DNA from: Tieghemiomyces parasiticus
Taxonomy: Eukaryota; Kickxellomycota; Dimargaritomycetes; Dimargaritales; Dimargaritaceae
Direction: 5' to 3'
Length of the DNA stretch: 64,000 nt
Assembly: GCA_027575765.1 (NCBI GenBank)
Contig: JANBPT010000080.1
Location: 1 to 64,000 of the forward strand
This document shows positions 10,536-21,872 of this stretch, piece by piece. The position numbers were made by a program, and so were the translations under genes. Numbering within the stretch: the stretch's first letter is position 1; each line of letters begins with the position of its first letter. The notes under the pieces were generated by a model. That model did not search any database. It was not told where the DNA came from and saw only the letters and a program-made list of their open reading frames with translations.

Positions 10536-12440
10536 ATGAAGTACAACTTCGACGAGACGGGAGTGAACTTCAACTACTTCCTCCTCTGCTTTCTCGTACT
10601 CTCTCTCGTACCCACTACCATTTCCCTCATCCTAAGCCGCCGTGCCGACCTCGGCGCGCCCAAGACCGCCAAGCACTACAAGTCCAAATATATCCGGCGC
10701 CAGCAGCCGTTGGTGACCAAGAAGTTCCTGTTCGTGGCCCTGGGCTGGATTGCCACTGCCTTCCTCATCCGGCACATCCAAAACACCCACGTCGAGACTG
10801 CCGTCGCGTGGGATCCCTTCGAGATCCTTAGCCTCCCCACCAGCTCCGACCATGCCCAAATCAAAAAGCAGTACCGCCGCCTGAGCCTCCAGTGGCACCC
10901 GGACAAGGTTGAGGCCGACGTGCGCGAGGAGGCGGCCGACAAGTACGTCCAGATCGCCAAGGCCTACAAGGTCCTCACTGACGACGCCGCTCGGGAGAAC
11001 TATGAGAAATACGGCCACCCGGACGGCCGTCAGACCTACGACATGGTTATCGCCCTCCCCCAGTGGCTGGTTGAGTCGAGCACCTCGCCTTTTGTCCTGG
11101 CTCTATACGGTCTTGTATTTGGGTTGCTCATGCCTCTCTACGTGGGTCGCTGGTGGTACCGCTCGATGCGGTACACCAAGGAGCGCATCCTGAACCGCAC
11201 GATGGGTCTCTTCTTCAAGGAAATTAAGGAGGGCGTCACCGTACCCGATCTCATCGACCTCCTGACGGCCAGCGCTGAGTTTGAGCAGAACCCCGGCTAC
11301 GGCCAGGAGGACGAATCTGAGCTGCCTGCCCTGGCCGACCGCGTCCGTATCGCCGTCGAGACGGCCTCTGGCGAGCCGTTCGAGCGGTCCATCAAGTTCA
11401 AGTCGGACGTCGCCTACAAGGCCAAGGTCCTGCTCTACGCGCACCTTTACCGGGTGGAGGTGGGCAACGATCGTCTACGCGAGCAGCAGCAGATTGTCGT
11501 CATCCAGAGCCTTCACCTGCTGACCGGGGTACACGCCATTGTCGAGGCATACAACTGGCTCCATCCGACGTTATATACCATCGAGCTCAACCAGATGCTC
11601 GTGCAGGCGATCCCTCACTACGGCTCCCCGCTCCTCCAGCTGCCGCACGTCACCCGTGACCTGGTCACCGAGATTGAGGCCCGCCGCCCCCAGAGCTCTA
11701 ACGTCAGCAAGCTACGCGACCTACCTGAGGCCGAGGGCCGCCACCTGCTGTCTGCGCTCGCCCCTGAGCAGTACGCCGAGACCCGCGCCGTTATGGACAG
11801 TATGCCCCGCCCCTCGGTGCGCGACGCTACCTTCCAGGTCGTTGGCGACGAGATTATCACCCCGCGCGCCATCATGACGTTCACCGCCACCCTCACCACC
11901 AAGGGCGATCTGGCCCCGCTTACCCCCGTCACCCCAAAGGTGCCACGAAGCTCGCCCGGGGCCGAGGGGCAGGTGGTCGAGGATGAGGATGACGGCGTCG
12001 GCCGCCTGATTAGCGATCCGCTCGCCGCCCTGGCTGAGGTACCCGAGGTCTACGCCCCGTACTGTTCGGTAGCCAAGCACGCCTTCTGGTGGGCGGTACT
12101 CGGCGACCCGCGGTCCAATCGGTTCACAATCGATCCCATCCGTATCACAGACCTCAAGACCTCCAAGGCCATCAAGGTTCAATTCCAGGCCCCTGGGGAA
12201 CCTGGCACCTACGCCCTGACGCTCTTTATCAAGAGCGATTCGTACACCGGCTGCGACGTTACCCTGCCTCTCGAGTTTACCGTCAAATCGGCCGGCGACT
12301 TGCCCTACGAGTCCGAACCTGAAGACGATATCTCGGAGCCGGAGGCGGATTCCCTCGCCGGCCAGATGGCCCAGATGCGAAACCAGCAAGCCGGCACCGG
12401 TGGCGTCGTTAACGGCGACGAGACCTCCGACGACGAGTAG
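10536..12440 (+). CDS. SEC63: ER translocon component SEC63 (J-domain protein)
   Basis: Sec63 sits in the ER membrane with the Sec61 channel and uses a lumenal J domain to recruit BiP/Kar2 for post-translational import. The 634-residue intronless frame has hydrophobic segments at about 14-33, 64-80 and 186-203, and a J domain at about 93-163, between segments 2 and 3, starting WDPFEILSL and carrying the essential HPD at 121-123 (QWHPDKVEAD). Then come the SEC63 domain, from about residue 220 and strongest near FERSIKFKSDVAYKAKVLLY, and an acidic tail (YESEPEDDISEPEAD to TSDDE) like the one that binds Sec62 in yeast. Length and order match the family. The ATG is preceded by a pyrimidine-rich leader typical of genes in this window. 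Confidence 0.96.
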   Translation: MKYNFDETGVNFNYFLLCFLVLSLVPTTISLILSRRADLGAPKTAKHYKSKYIRRQQPLVTKKFLFVALGWIATAFLIRHIQNTHVETAVAWDPFEILSLPTSSDHAQIKKQYRRLSLQWHPDKVEADVREEAADKYVQIAKAYKVLTDDAARENYEKYGHPDGRQTYDMVIALPQWLVESSTSPFVLALYGLVFGLLMPLYVGRWWYRSMRYTKERILNRTMGLFFKEIKEGVTVPDLIDLLTASAEFEQNPGYGQEDESELPALADRVRIAVETASGEPFERSIKFKSDVAYKAKVLLYAHLYRVEVGNDRLREQQQIVVIQSLHLLTGVHAIVEAYNWLHPTLYTIELNQMLVQAIPHYGSPLLQLPHVTRDLVTEIEARRPQSSNVSKLRDLPEAEGRHLLSALAPEQYAETRAVMDSMPRPSVRDATFQVVGDEIITPRAIMTFTATLTTKGDLAPLTPVTPKVPRSSPGAEGQVVEDEDDGVGRLISDPLAALAEVPEVYAPYCSVAKHAFWWAVLGDPRSNRFTIDPIRITDLKTSKAIKVQFQAPGEPGTYALTLFIKSDSYTGCDVTLPLEFTVKSAGDLPYESEPEDDISEPEADSLAGQMAQMRNQQAGTGGVVNGDETSDDE

Positions 12441-13109
12441 AGAACAATACCCGCTGCCGAGTGGCGCCTAGTCGCATAAAAGACTTTGGTCCCGGGGAAC
12501 GGCTGGGGGGGGGACAATTGCTTTAGCTTGTGTGTGTGCCCTATCCTTTCTCTCGTTAGCACCTCCCCTTTTTCTTCTTCTGTCCAGCCGCCTGCCGTGC
12601 GGTACACCCATCCTTCCTCCTGCTGCCTTATAACCTTGTATCCTCCGTGTCACTTCAACCCTCTCCTTTATTCCACCTTGTCAGCCACGCTAGATAAATC
12701 GACTGGCGCACTGGTAACCTCCGCCTGTTTTATGCATTAGCCAGTTTTGTTAACCATTGTGTGTATCGTTTTCGCTCCGTCTCCAAGGGGCGCAAGCACA
12801 GTACTGCGTCATGCTATTTCACCCGCATTGCTCCAGCCGATGCTGTAGGGCAGACGCCTAGAGCCGCGAAACTGGTAGTTGAAATCGCACCGTGGATCTT
12901 TCTGGCGTTCACCCCGTAATGAAAACCTAGTCAGATGTGATCTGAAGTGTTGACTGGCATGCTTCAATCCGTTGGCAGTCCAACGGCTCCAGAGCCTACT
13001 ATACGTCATGGCTAGGGAATTTTTGGCCGATTGATTTAAAGTGGTGGAAATTGCTTAAATTAGACGCTGTCTACCTAAACTAGACTGGGCCGTACGATTG
13101 CCAACTGTA
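12441..13109. other. Intergenic, between convergent 3' ends
   Basis: This joins the 3' ends of SEC63 (plus) and EME1 (minus), so it should hold two 3' UTRs. No further gene, RNA or repeat was recognised. No clear AATAAA was seen for either gene. Confidence 0.5.
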
Positions 13110-15725
13110 TCATAGGTTTAGCGCCGGATTGCGGGAAGTGAAGATTTGATGTACCTTGGCCGACATGACCGGCCCGATGCGCCTCGTGCCCGCCGGGCCG
13201 ACGAGTAGGTCGGCCAAGAGAAGACGTGCAGTATCCGGTTCCGTTTGGGCAGCGGGGCTCTGGTACGCCCGGTAAAGTGACTGGAGACTCGGGTACTTGG
13301 TCACGATGGCGCGCGCCACGGGCTCAGTCAACTTTGGTACCTGCATCAGCATTCGGAACCAGATATCAGCGGGGTTGAGCTGGGCCTTGGCTATACCGCT
13401 TTCGATGGTGAACCGTGAGGCGCCCGGCAGGATATCGGGATGGGCCGGTCGTGGTGGCGAGCCGAGGCGATCGGTGGTATGATGATCGCCGCTCCGGTGC
13501 CGGCCGGCGAGCGCCGGGTCCACTCCGCTGCTAACAATGTGCGTGCGATCCTTGTAGCGCCGCGCACCAATGTCCCGCGTAAGCACCGTCAGCCACTGGG
13601 CGGCCTCGTGGACCGTCTTGGCATGGCTGATGAGCCAGCTGGCGTTCACTTCTAACCACACCAGGGCCTCTTCGGCCCGCTCCGGGGTCCAGGCGGGCTC
13701 GTCTTCCCCTCGGTTATTAGGCACCGTTCCGGATTCGTCGTCGGCCGCATCCGGATTAGATGGGTCGCCCGCCGCTGCCGTTGCACCTTGTTTTCCTCGA
13801 CTTCGGCCCCGGCCCCGGCCTCGTCCCCGACCGCTATTTGATGCAATTGAGACCTCCGGGTCAATGTCACCTGGCAATGAGGCTGGGGCACTGTTGTGCC
13901 GAGAGACCATCCGCACCTGGCGTGCGAAATCCCGGTCACGGCGTTGGTACTGCCGTTTGCACCAGGGCTCGAAGCCTTGTAGGAGCAGCACGGTAGTCTG
14001 GGCGTGGGCGAAATGGGCCCTAACCGACTGACAATACTCCTCCAAACGGCCCGGGCACCGCCCATACTGTTCGAGCTCTGCCGCCGTCCAGTAAAGCAGC
14101 ACCACGGACTCCAAGTACGGTTTTACCGCCGGATCGGCAGCGGTGGTGAGGGCGGGAGTGGCCGACGGTTCGATGGGCACGAAGAGGCCGGACTCGGCAT
14201 CAAAGCGGTTCTGCACGTGGCGCTCCCATTGGATGGCGTGGGGTACCAAATGGATCGCACGCCGCAGGTCGGCATGCAGGTGCAGGCGGAGATGGGCCTC
14301 GAGAAGGGTGCCAACTGAGTACCCCGGGTCCCAAGGGCCATCGCTGTCATGGTCCCCGTTGCCGTCATCGTCGTCACAGTGGTCGCTAGTGACCGCACTA
14401 CACGCCGTCGTGGACGGCACCGCGGCGTTTGTCCGGGCTGAAGTCTGGTGGTGAGCACCCGCAGACCCGGCCCGCTTAGTGTACGTAATCCGCTGCTCTC
14501 GTACTTGGGCCGCGAACCGATTCCGTTCGGCATCCGTGAGCGCCCAATCATAAAACACGTGGCCAACCCGCACGGTGATTTCACGGGAACATTCCAGTTT
14601 ATCCAGGTGGATCCGATTGAGCCGTTTGATCTGCTGCTCGCGTTCCTTGGCCCGGCGCGCGGCCTGCTTGGCCTGCTCCCGGGATTCGCGTTTGCGTGTT
14701 TTTTCGGCCTCACGCTCGCTTCGTTGGACTGCCCGGGCGGAAAGTCTAGCGTTTGGGCTACCCAGACCCCCCTCCGCCACGGAGCTGCTATGGGCTCGGC
14801 GGAGGGAACCTGAGGTCAGCGGTTGGGTGGCAGTTGCTGACGGTTCCCAGCGCAGTAGGTCGAGTGAGCTAGTGATGGGAGCGGGAACGCCCGACCTTCC
14901 CATTGGCAGGGCGGTTCCAGCCGATACGGTCGGGAACGAAGACGTTCGGGATAGTTTAGCATCCAGCATTGGTAATTGTTCGTCGTCGGACGGATAGGCG
15001 GATTCGAATGTCGACTCATCCAGAGCGAAGGGTTCCGTGTCCGAGGTGTCGGTCAGAATATCGGTACGTTGCGAAGTACAGGATAGGGGCGACGACGGAA
15101 CGGCCACAGGTGACGTATTAACATGGAGGGTGTGAAGAGGTGTCTGAAGGGGCGGAGAGGCTAGTGGCGCTGATGCATTGGCCAAGCGGCGGAGGGTCAT
15201 CCAAGGGCTGGTCGAAGGCTGCGGGTAGGCCACTGGTGACGCCAGGTCCACTGGATCAGTGAGGGATCGGCCGTTACGGCGCAACGGGGTGACTAGGCAC
15301 GGGCCCGGGGAGGACGGTCTAGGAACGTATGGCGCAGGTGGGGTGACTGGCTTTCGCCGGCCGATACCGAAATGAGCGCCGGGTGACGGTAAGTTATCCC
15401 CATTTTCTAAAACGCATGGCCGAAACCCAGCGGCCAGTTGACTTGCAAGTGAGTGAACTATGACGGCGGGTGGGGAATCAAGGGTAACCGTGTCCGGAGA
15501 CGACCGGGTGGTGGCAGCGGGAGTCATGGTCCTGGTAATAGAGGGCGATGATAAGGGCGAAGGGGACGCGTGAGCCAGCGGCCGCTCGGCGAGGACGGCA
15601 CCGCCCGTACTGAGCTCGTCGTCTGTGTCGGCTAACTCGACGTGGAAGACTGCCGGCTTGACTTGGCGCACCACCACGGGCGAATCCGCTGTCAAGTCGA
15701 TCACCGAGTCTGGGCGGTCGACCAT
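13110..15725 (-). CDS. EME1: Crossover-junction endonuclease subunit EME1/MMS4
   Basis: EME1/Mms4 is the non-catalytic partner of Mus81 that cuts branched recombination intermediates. The single exon encodes 871 residues, longer than most EME1 proteins. Residues 1-330 are Ser/Pro/Thr-rich and probably disordered, with a SUMO-interacting-like VIDLTADSP at 8-16. A basic helix (about 334-372) precedes the nuclease-like ERCC4 domain, which starts near CSREITVRVG (379-388) and includes VVLLYWTAAELEQYGRCP and VLLLQGFEPWCKRQY. It lacks the Mus81-type catalytic ERK-D signature, as expected. An Arg/Gly tract (632-645) lies inside the domain. The helix-hairpin-helix end (about 788-865) carries MLMQVPKLTEPVARAIV, LLLADLLVG and GPVMSAKVHQIFTS. 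Mus81 is not in the window. Confidence 0.9.
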   Translation of the reverse strand: MVDRPDSVIDLTADSPVVVRQVKPAVFHVELADTDDELSTGGAVLAERPLAHASPSPLSSPSITRTMTPAATTRSSPDTVTLDSPPAVIVHSLASQLAAGFRPCVLENGDNLPSPGAHFGIGRRKPVTPPAPYVPRPSSPGPCLVTPLRRNGRSLTDPVDLASPVAYPQPSTSPWMTLRRLANASAPLASPPLQTPLHTLHVNTSPVAVPSSPLSCTSQRTDILTDTSDTEPFALDESTFESAYPSDDEQLPMLDAKLSRTSSFPTVSAGTALPMGRSGVPAPITSSLDLLRWEPSATATQPLTSGSLRRAHSSSVAEGGLGSPNARLSARAVQRSEREAEKTRKRESREQAKQAARRAKEREQQIKRLNRIHLDKLECSREITVRVGHVFYDWALTDAERNRFAAQVREQRITYTKRAGSAGAHHQTSARTNAAVPSTTACSAVTSDHCDDDDGNGDHDSDGPWDPGYSVGTLLEAHLRLHLHADLRRAIHLVPHAIQWERHVQNRFDAESGLFVPIEPSATPALTTAADPAVKPYLESVVLLYWTAAELEQYGRCPGRLEEYCQSVRAHFAHAQTTVLLLQGFEPWCKRQYQRRDRDFARQVRMVSRHNSAPASLPGDIDPEVSIASNSGRGRGRGRGRSRGKQGATAAAGDPSNPDAADDESGTVPNNRGEDEPAWTPERAEEALVWLEVNASWLISHAKTVHEAAQWLTVLTRDIGARRYKDRTHIVSSGVDPALAGRHRSGDHHTTDRLGSPPRPAHPDILPGASRFTIESGIAKAQLNPADIWFRMLMQVPKLTEPVARAIVTKYPSLQSLYRAYQSPAAQTEPDTARLLLADLLVGPAGTRRIGPVMSAKVHQIFTSRNPALNL

Positions 15726-16243
15726 GGCGTCATAAGGTCCATTCGCCGTTGTCGCTCAGAACAGTGGTGATGCGGTGAAAGAAAGTCCGCCAGATTGGCA
15801 GCGGTCTCTCGAGTCGTTAAGCCGTTGAACTAGAGGAATGGAGTGTATGTAGAAGCTGCTTTAGTATCACACTGGCCTGGTTGATTAGTAGTCGGAGTTG
15901 AAATTGTTGGTTAAGGTCTTGCAGGGCAAGGATTTCAATGGCGGGCTGGTGAGGGAGGGAACAAGGTAATTCTGGTTGGTATAGGCCGGCCATTCCATTC
16001 CCGCCGACCGGGGCAACAAACAGCTACTGCGGTGCGACTGGTACCATAGAGCCCGGTCGCCAATGGCATGCCTGGCCGGCGTCCGGGAACCTCTCTCCCT
16101 AACCACCTCTGCTTTGGTATAGGCCCCCCATGCCGTCCGACCCCATCTAACTACTTGTTGGATTCACACCCCGTCGGCAACCCTAAACTGGCATCCCGAC
16201 ACATTCCCGGCACACGACCCTGTTTCCTAGACGCTCGGGTACA
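15726..16243. other. Shared divergent promoter region of EME1 and APC10
   Basis: A 518-base gap separates the EME1 start (minus) from the APC10 start (plus), so both promoters must lie here. No TATA box is obvious and no RNA gene was seen. One short minus-strand frame (15885-16106) has no recognisable features and looks like chance. Confidence 0.45.
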
Positions 16244-17402
16244 ATGGCCGCCACGACACTCTCCGAAACGGGCCCGGCCGCGGCACTGCACTTTGAGATT
16301 CCCGGTTGCAGTGAGGTGGGTGGCCAAGCGGTTTGGATGCTCTCCTCTGCCCGGGCAGACCTTGGTATAGAGCTGCTCCGTGATAACGATCCGACCACAT
16401 TTTGGCAGTAAGTAAATAACTGGACTGACTTGCTAGGCTGGATAAAATCAAATAACATAGAAACGTAGAAGAGGGTACGACGAGCCCCCGTGAGACCGCT
16501 GGCTCAACGGAGAAGAGTAGGAAGGGCATGGCCTTGGCCACCTATCGACCTTTAAAAGGCGTAACCAACCACCATTTCCCAGCGACCATACTCCCGCCGC
16601 CACGTATGGCCCAACAGATCCGACGGTACCCAGCCACACTTCATCACCCTGCAGTTCCCGCAGCTCACCGAGGTCCAGGTTAGTTAGCCGGCGCGTATTC
16701 CAGTTTGGAAGTCCCACGTACCTAACTCACGGCCCTGGGGTAGGCGCACATCTCCCTTTCCCTAAGCTGTACACGTCCGTAGATGGTTTTTCCCCGCTCT
16801 CCAGTGCCCAACTTCCCTACACGCACTAATATTTACATGGCAGCCTTACACGCCGATTCCACACGGCCGGTCCGCGTTCTTGTACACCCGTGGCACGCTC
16901 CGCCCTTCTAGACGGTCGCCCTCTACCTGGACTACCAGCAGGACGAAAGCTATACGCCCAAGGATCTGAGCATCTACGCCGGCCATACCACCGCCGATCT
17001 GCAGAAGGTCCTCGCCTACGAAACCGAGGAACCCACCGGGTGGGTGCAACTCGACCTGACCGAAGCCCACCAGGGACCTCTGTCACTTTTCACGTTGCGA
17101 ATCATGATTTGCAGTAACCACCAGTTCGGTAAGGACTGTCACGTTCGCCAAGTCAAGGTGTTTGCGCCACACCGGTAAGTCGGAGTACCTTCGCCCCAAT
17201 ACTTGAGAGTCTCCCCGTTGCGAGTGGTGTTAATAGACTCTGGCTGCACAGAATCCCGTCGACCGTGGGCTAATACCGCTATCCTGTCACCCTCGCTGGA
17301 CGGGCTGACCCTACACCGATCCGTAAAAATGGCAGACCCCTAGCCCTGGACCAGCTGCGCTATACGTCACTCGAATTCAAGATGGCGTCCCAAATCCGGT
17401 AG
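16244..17402 (+). CDS. APC10: Anaphase-promoting complex subunit 10 (APC10/DOC1)
   Basis: APC10 is the DOC-domain subunit of the anaphase-promoting complex that, with Cdc20/Cdh1, helps hold D-box substrates. Four exons, 16244-16407, 16618-16678, 16912-17174 and 17336-17402, join in phase to 184 residues, the normal family length (human 185). DOC-fold signatures: GGQAVWMLSSARADLG, LLRDNDPTTFWQSDGTQPHF, LYLDYQQDESYTPKDLSIYA, GWVQLDL and the CSNHQFGKDCHVRQVKVFAP strand pair. The last exon ends ASQIR, giving the C-terminal Ile-Arg tail that docks on the TPR subunits. That exon is easy to miss because the exon-3 donor CGGTAAGT contains an in-frame TAA: without splicing the protein would stop at ...PHR. 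The gene is divergent from EME1 and convergent with FHIP. Confidence 0.94.
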
Positions 17403-17657
17403 CCCCGCATCAAACCTTAACATCACTTAAACCTCCTTTATAATAACATTTGGTTGAGAGTTTTAATCACTGACGATAGGCGATGGTATACCATGGAAAT
17501 TATTGAGACACGACGTGGGATGGACAGGCCCCAGCACTATACCCTATAAGGGTCTGTGACTATACCAAATAATAATAATAATTGGATATCACAACGGATT
17601 TTCCCCTGGTAGCATACCACGGACTGGCAGCGTACCGTCTAAATTTGACCATAGCAC

Positions 17658-20600
17658 CTAGACGCCGAGCGGTCCGGATGGTCGAAGGGCCACGGTTTCC
17701 ACCTCGGGTGTCGCAACACTTCGGCGCACCTGGATGATGGCCAACATTTCCTTGATGGATTCCTCGAGGATCAGGACGTTCTCGCACAGTGTGGCGTAGG
17801 CCACTTTACCCGCCGAGGCGGCCTTCTCAGCACCACCGGCCAGGGTAGAGGCGGCGGTAGCAGGGCTGGAGGAGCCCCCCGAGCGGGCGTCGGGACTAGT
17901 AGCCGAACCCGCACGACCAGGCTGCAATGAGGGGATGGATGACGACGTCAAAGACAGGGTGGTGGCGGGGGCCGTGGGTGATGGAAGTAGGGCACTCCGG
18001 CCCGTACTGTCGGCAGTGGCACCGGGGGTATTCAACACGGAGGTCCGCGCCGTCGGTTTGGCCGGGTAGGGTGTGGTCATGGCCGTCGTGGTCCCTAGGG
18101 CCAGGGAGGTACGGGTCCGACGCAGCCGGTCCTCAAAGTCCGTCATGGACTCCCGGAATGCTTGGACGCGCTGGGCGAGGGCCAGGAGGATGGAAAAGAT
18201 ACTCGGTGGCGAGGCAGCCCCGGGAGGCAAGGACCACGGTCCGCGGTCACCCAGCAACGGAGCGTGCGCCGCGGGGGACGAACGCGGGCCCGCGGTAGTG
18301 GCATTGGCATTGACGGTGGGGGCCGGTGCGGGTACCGCCTCGAATGTAAACAGCCCCTCCAGCTCGCGGAACGGACAGGCGGCCAGGGCGGCCACGGCCC
18401 CCGTGAGCGCCAGGTTGACGTCCACCGGGTGAGCAAAGAACCGGGCCAGCAAATTAAAGAGGGCGCGGAGGGCTGGGTCGCTCGCGTTGAGCCGGTAAGG
18501 AGTACAGCATGGCCGGGCGGGCCCAGGGGCACTGCCAAAGTCCGTCGCCCCCGTCATGGTGGATTGGTCGCCACCGTCACTCGCGATTCCGTCGTGGCGG
18601 GACCCGTACCGCCGGCTACGTGGAGGAGGAGGGAGCGGCTGCTCGATACCGGCCGCTAACATGGCCCGGGCACGCTCCATCTGGTGCACGTGCTCAAAGG
18701 TACCGTGGTACACCACGTGGTCCTCCCAGGCCGCCTCGGTGTCGGCCAGGTACGTTTCGTAGCCGAGAATCGGTGTGGGCGCCGGCGTACCGTCAATCAA
18801 GCGGAGAAGGTGAGTATACGATTCCATATCGTAGCGGTGGCTCAGGACCGCCGCCAGACCCACCGGGGGCGGGGCCAGCGATTTGGGACCACCGGCCTGG
18901 CCCGGGGACCCGCTGGGCCAGGTGGTGGCAGGGGCCAAGGGTCGGCGCGCCGGCTGAGTGTCCAAGAGGTTGGGCGTAAAGGCGCACTGGAAGGTGAGCA
19001 TCGTGGTCCACAGCTTGAGAGCGGCCACCACCGCCGTGCGTGACGACGACTGGAGATTGGTGCAAATCAGGTCCTTGAGGTTGAACGCCACGGCGGCGGG
19101 TTTCTCCGCGGCAACGTCGGCCTCGGACTGCGCGGATGGGACGGCCGCTGCGGGAATGGCGGTTTCGGACGCCGGGGCCGGACTGGCGGGCTCGTCCTCG
19201 GCGTCTAGAAGGAATCGCAGCAGAGTGTCGGTGAGCTCCCCGGGCTGGAGGGCCTGTAGCAGCAGTTCGATATAGGACATAACGGCCACCGCGGTCCCGT
19301 CGGTATCCGAGCTCTCCATAATGGACGGATAGAGTACAGTTTCGAGGAAATGGGTGCGGAAGTTGCGCACCAGCGATCGGTGCAGTGTGATGTTGGGACA
19401 GCGGTACAGCACGTCCTGGTAAAACTCGGCCAATTTAATGAAGGACGTCATCACCTGATGGAATTCCGGAGAAGTAGACGACTCCATGGCGTCCGTGGGC
19501 TCCTCACGCAACTCGTCTTCCTCCGACAACGATGTACGGCCAACCAGGGTTGACGTGTCCGGCGCCGTGCCGGTCGGGCCAACGTCACTGTGGATATCAC
19601 CGGCAGCCGCTGCTGTCAAACCGGCCGTAGTGGCGACGGCTGGCACACGCACCGCTGCGGCGCCACCCGTCGCCGGCAGATCCTCCTCGAACATGACCAA
19701 CAACCGCCGCGGCAGCTGTGAGTACAGGGCGCCCATGCTGGCCGAGAGGATGGTGCTCAGCCCGCTGGATCGTAGGATGTAATCGGAGAGATCCTTGTCC
19801 CCAGTGAGTTCGATGAGGAACCCCAGACCGGTACGAGCGTAGTCGCCAGCTTTACCCTCCATGTGGACAAACTGGAGTAGATAGGTGAAGAGTAAAAACT
19901 CATACTCCTTACCCGTCACGGCGACGGGCGAGTCGGCCGGGCGGGAGGGGGATGAGGCCGTGGACGGCGTAACACTCCCGCTCCCCGCGGCTGGGCTGAG
20001 CCAGCTGCGGTCGAGGAAGAAAATATGCAGAATCTCGGGGTATTCGTGGATCTTGGCGCAGAGCAGGTAGGTCAGGTCGACCAGGTCTTCCTGGTACTTG
20101 TTACTATGTTGTGGGCTCGCCATGGCCAACCGAAGCAGGCTGAGTAGCGGGGTGTGAACGTTCTTGTGTACTAGAAAGCGTACGTCCAGAAGCTCGACCA
20201 GGCTGCTGATGGTGCGGATGGTCTCACCCAGAAGACCCACGGGACAGTCGGCCTCGGACAGGTGGACCAGGGAGGCCAGTACATTCTTGCGCAGAAAATA
20301 TTCTAGACACACCCCGGTGTAATTGTCGCCGGCCTCGGGTTGATGCTCCTCCTCTACCAACATGTCTACCATGGCCTTTAGGTGCTGGGGGATGATAGTA
20401 TGGGATACCTTAGAATCTACTCGTTTGTCTTGGAGAAAGTAAGTGTTCTGTGGTGGTGGAGTGGCCCGGCATGGAAAGGATGCGATAAAAAAAGACGGGG
20501 CGGTGAGCTGAAGCATTAGAATCCGTAGCAGTTGAGGTAGCCTAAGATCAAGCTATAGATAGCGACGGGCGGAGCCAGGGGTGCTTTGGGGGAAGGGGGG

Positions 20601-20849
20601 ACTCGGGGACCCAGTGGCCTGGGGCAAGTACCTGACTTGTCCCCGGGGTCCTTCCGGTGTCACTAGGCCAGAGGTCCAAGACAAATAGACTCCGCCCGAT
20701 ACCTCCAGGTCGGCCAACCCCTTCAGGGGGTCACAACTTACATGAATGTAGTCCCAAGCCTTCTCGAACTTGGCCAGGCGCATGGCACTGGTCGGCTTCT
20801 CCTTTTTCGGCGTCGCGATCTTCTTGGTAAGCCGCGCAAAGATATCCAT
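17658..20849 (-). CDS. FHIP: FHF complex subunit HOOK-interacting protein (FHIP/RAI16-like)
   Basis: FHIP proteins join FTS and Hook to link early endosomes to dynein. Two exons, 20742-20849 and 17658-20447, give 965 residues; the 294-base intron starts GTAAGT and ends CACAG in phase 0. Exon 1 encodes MDIFARLTKK...FEKAWDYIH, and exon 2 continues NTYFLQDKRVDSKVSHTIIP, the conserved start of the helical FHIP/RAI16 domain. Further family stretches include DNYTGVCLEYFLRKNVLASL, LVHKNVHTPLLSLLRL, YPEILHIFF and EFLLFTYLLQFVHMEGKAG. The middle and C-terminus contain long Ala/Pro/Ser/Thr-rich linkers, and a helical segment near the end (about 915-940) resembles the conserved C-terminal helix. The stop lies 255 bases from the APC10 stop, tail to tail. 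Confidence 0.85.
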
Positions 20850-21872
20850 GGTGACTAGTTTACCCCGGATGGGGGAGGGCGGCGGGGGGAGCGGGACAAG
20901 GTGATGGTGAAGGAGGAATAATGGGATGAGGCAGGGATGGTGGAAGGCGGTGAGTCGTCCGAATGAGGGTGCGGTAAGGGAGTAAGTGTAAGTGCCGGGG
21001 GGTTCGGGCGGATGGGATGGATGCAGTCAAGCTTGGACAGAAAGATGGGTATAAGCGATAGTAGCTGGAGGGAGGCCAAAAGTCAAGCAGAGAAACGTGT
21101 GCTAGTATTATGGGTTCACTGTCAGCCCGATTAGGATGGCTCGGAGTCCAGCACGTCGCCCTTGTGGCTTCAGTACAGAAACTGCTTGCTGGTATGGATA
21201 TGTGTGTATGCGTGTGTGTAGGCGGGTTTACTACGCCACAGACGGCACATAGCTATCACAAGGGTTAGGCTTTTGGAGCCTGTACCTTTCCACTCTCTAG
21301 CTGGGGCCTGGATAGGACAGTAAAGGAACGGAGAGGGCAAGGACGGCGATGCTAGTAGCAGGCGGACCGGACCACGGGGCTCGTTGCGCATGTTACAGGG
21401 CTGACCTACAGCGAGGATTCACGCCTAGCGCCAGTCTAGGGGTATACGCGCCGGGTGAGCTTAGCGCATCACCCGAGAAGGCCAGTGATGTGAGCTATGA
21501 CCGGACTAGAAGGGTGCGAGCCTATGTTGATCCACCTAGGAGCGGCTCGACAGTGGATGGTCTTATGGTCCAAGGTCTGAGCATACGAGGGAAAGCTTTC
21601 TTCACCAAAGATATGGGCCGCCACGACAGCCCTAGTCAGCAAGCTCATTAAATATCTAGCCGAAAGGGGCAGTACGTTGCACTATTTGACTGTTTACACT
21701 TGATCCCCACTTTTGTAGCATCCGTCCCTTATACTACACCTGTTTATTCGGGCGGCAGACAAAGATTTCATCACCTACCCCGGACGGACATACATACACA
21801 CACACGTTGGCCTTTTAAGATTAGATAGTACACAGTGGACAAAATAGCAGAGGGGGGGATGATGGGGGGGGG
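20850..21872. other. Intergenic region between FHIP and the Zn-cluster gene
   Basis: About 1 kb holds the FHIP promoter on the right of that gene and the 3' end of the Zn-cluster gene. A minus-strand AATAAA (21748-21743) is well placed as poly(A) signal of the latter. Several G/C homopolymers and a short GT-rich tract (about 21199-21221) are present. No gene or RNA was recognised. Confidence 0.5.
21743..21748 (-). terminator. Poly(A) signal of the Zn-cluster regulator
   Basis: AATAAA on the minus strand, 125 bases after the stop codon of the Zn(II)2Cys6 gene, a typical 3' UTR distance. Confidence 0.5.

Noticed and set aside
13652..14713. Long frames overlapping EME1 on other frames
   Set aside because: Shadows of the EME1 coding sequence in GC-rich DNA.
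17171..17178. TAA at 17176 as the APC10 stop
   Set aside because: It lies in a consensus GTAAGT donor and the downstream exon supplies the conserved Ile-Arg tail in phase.
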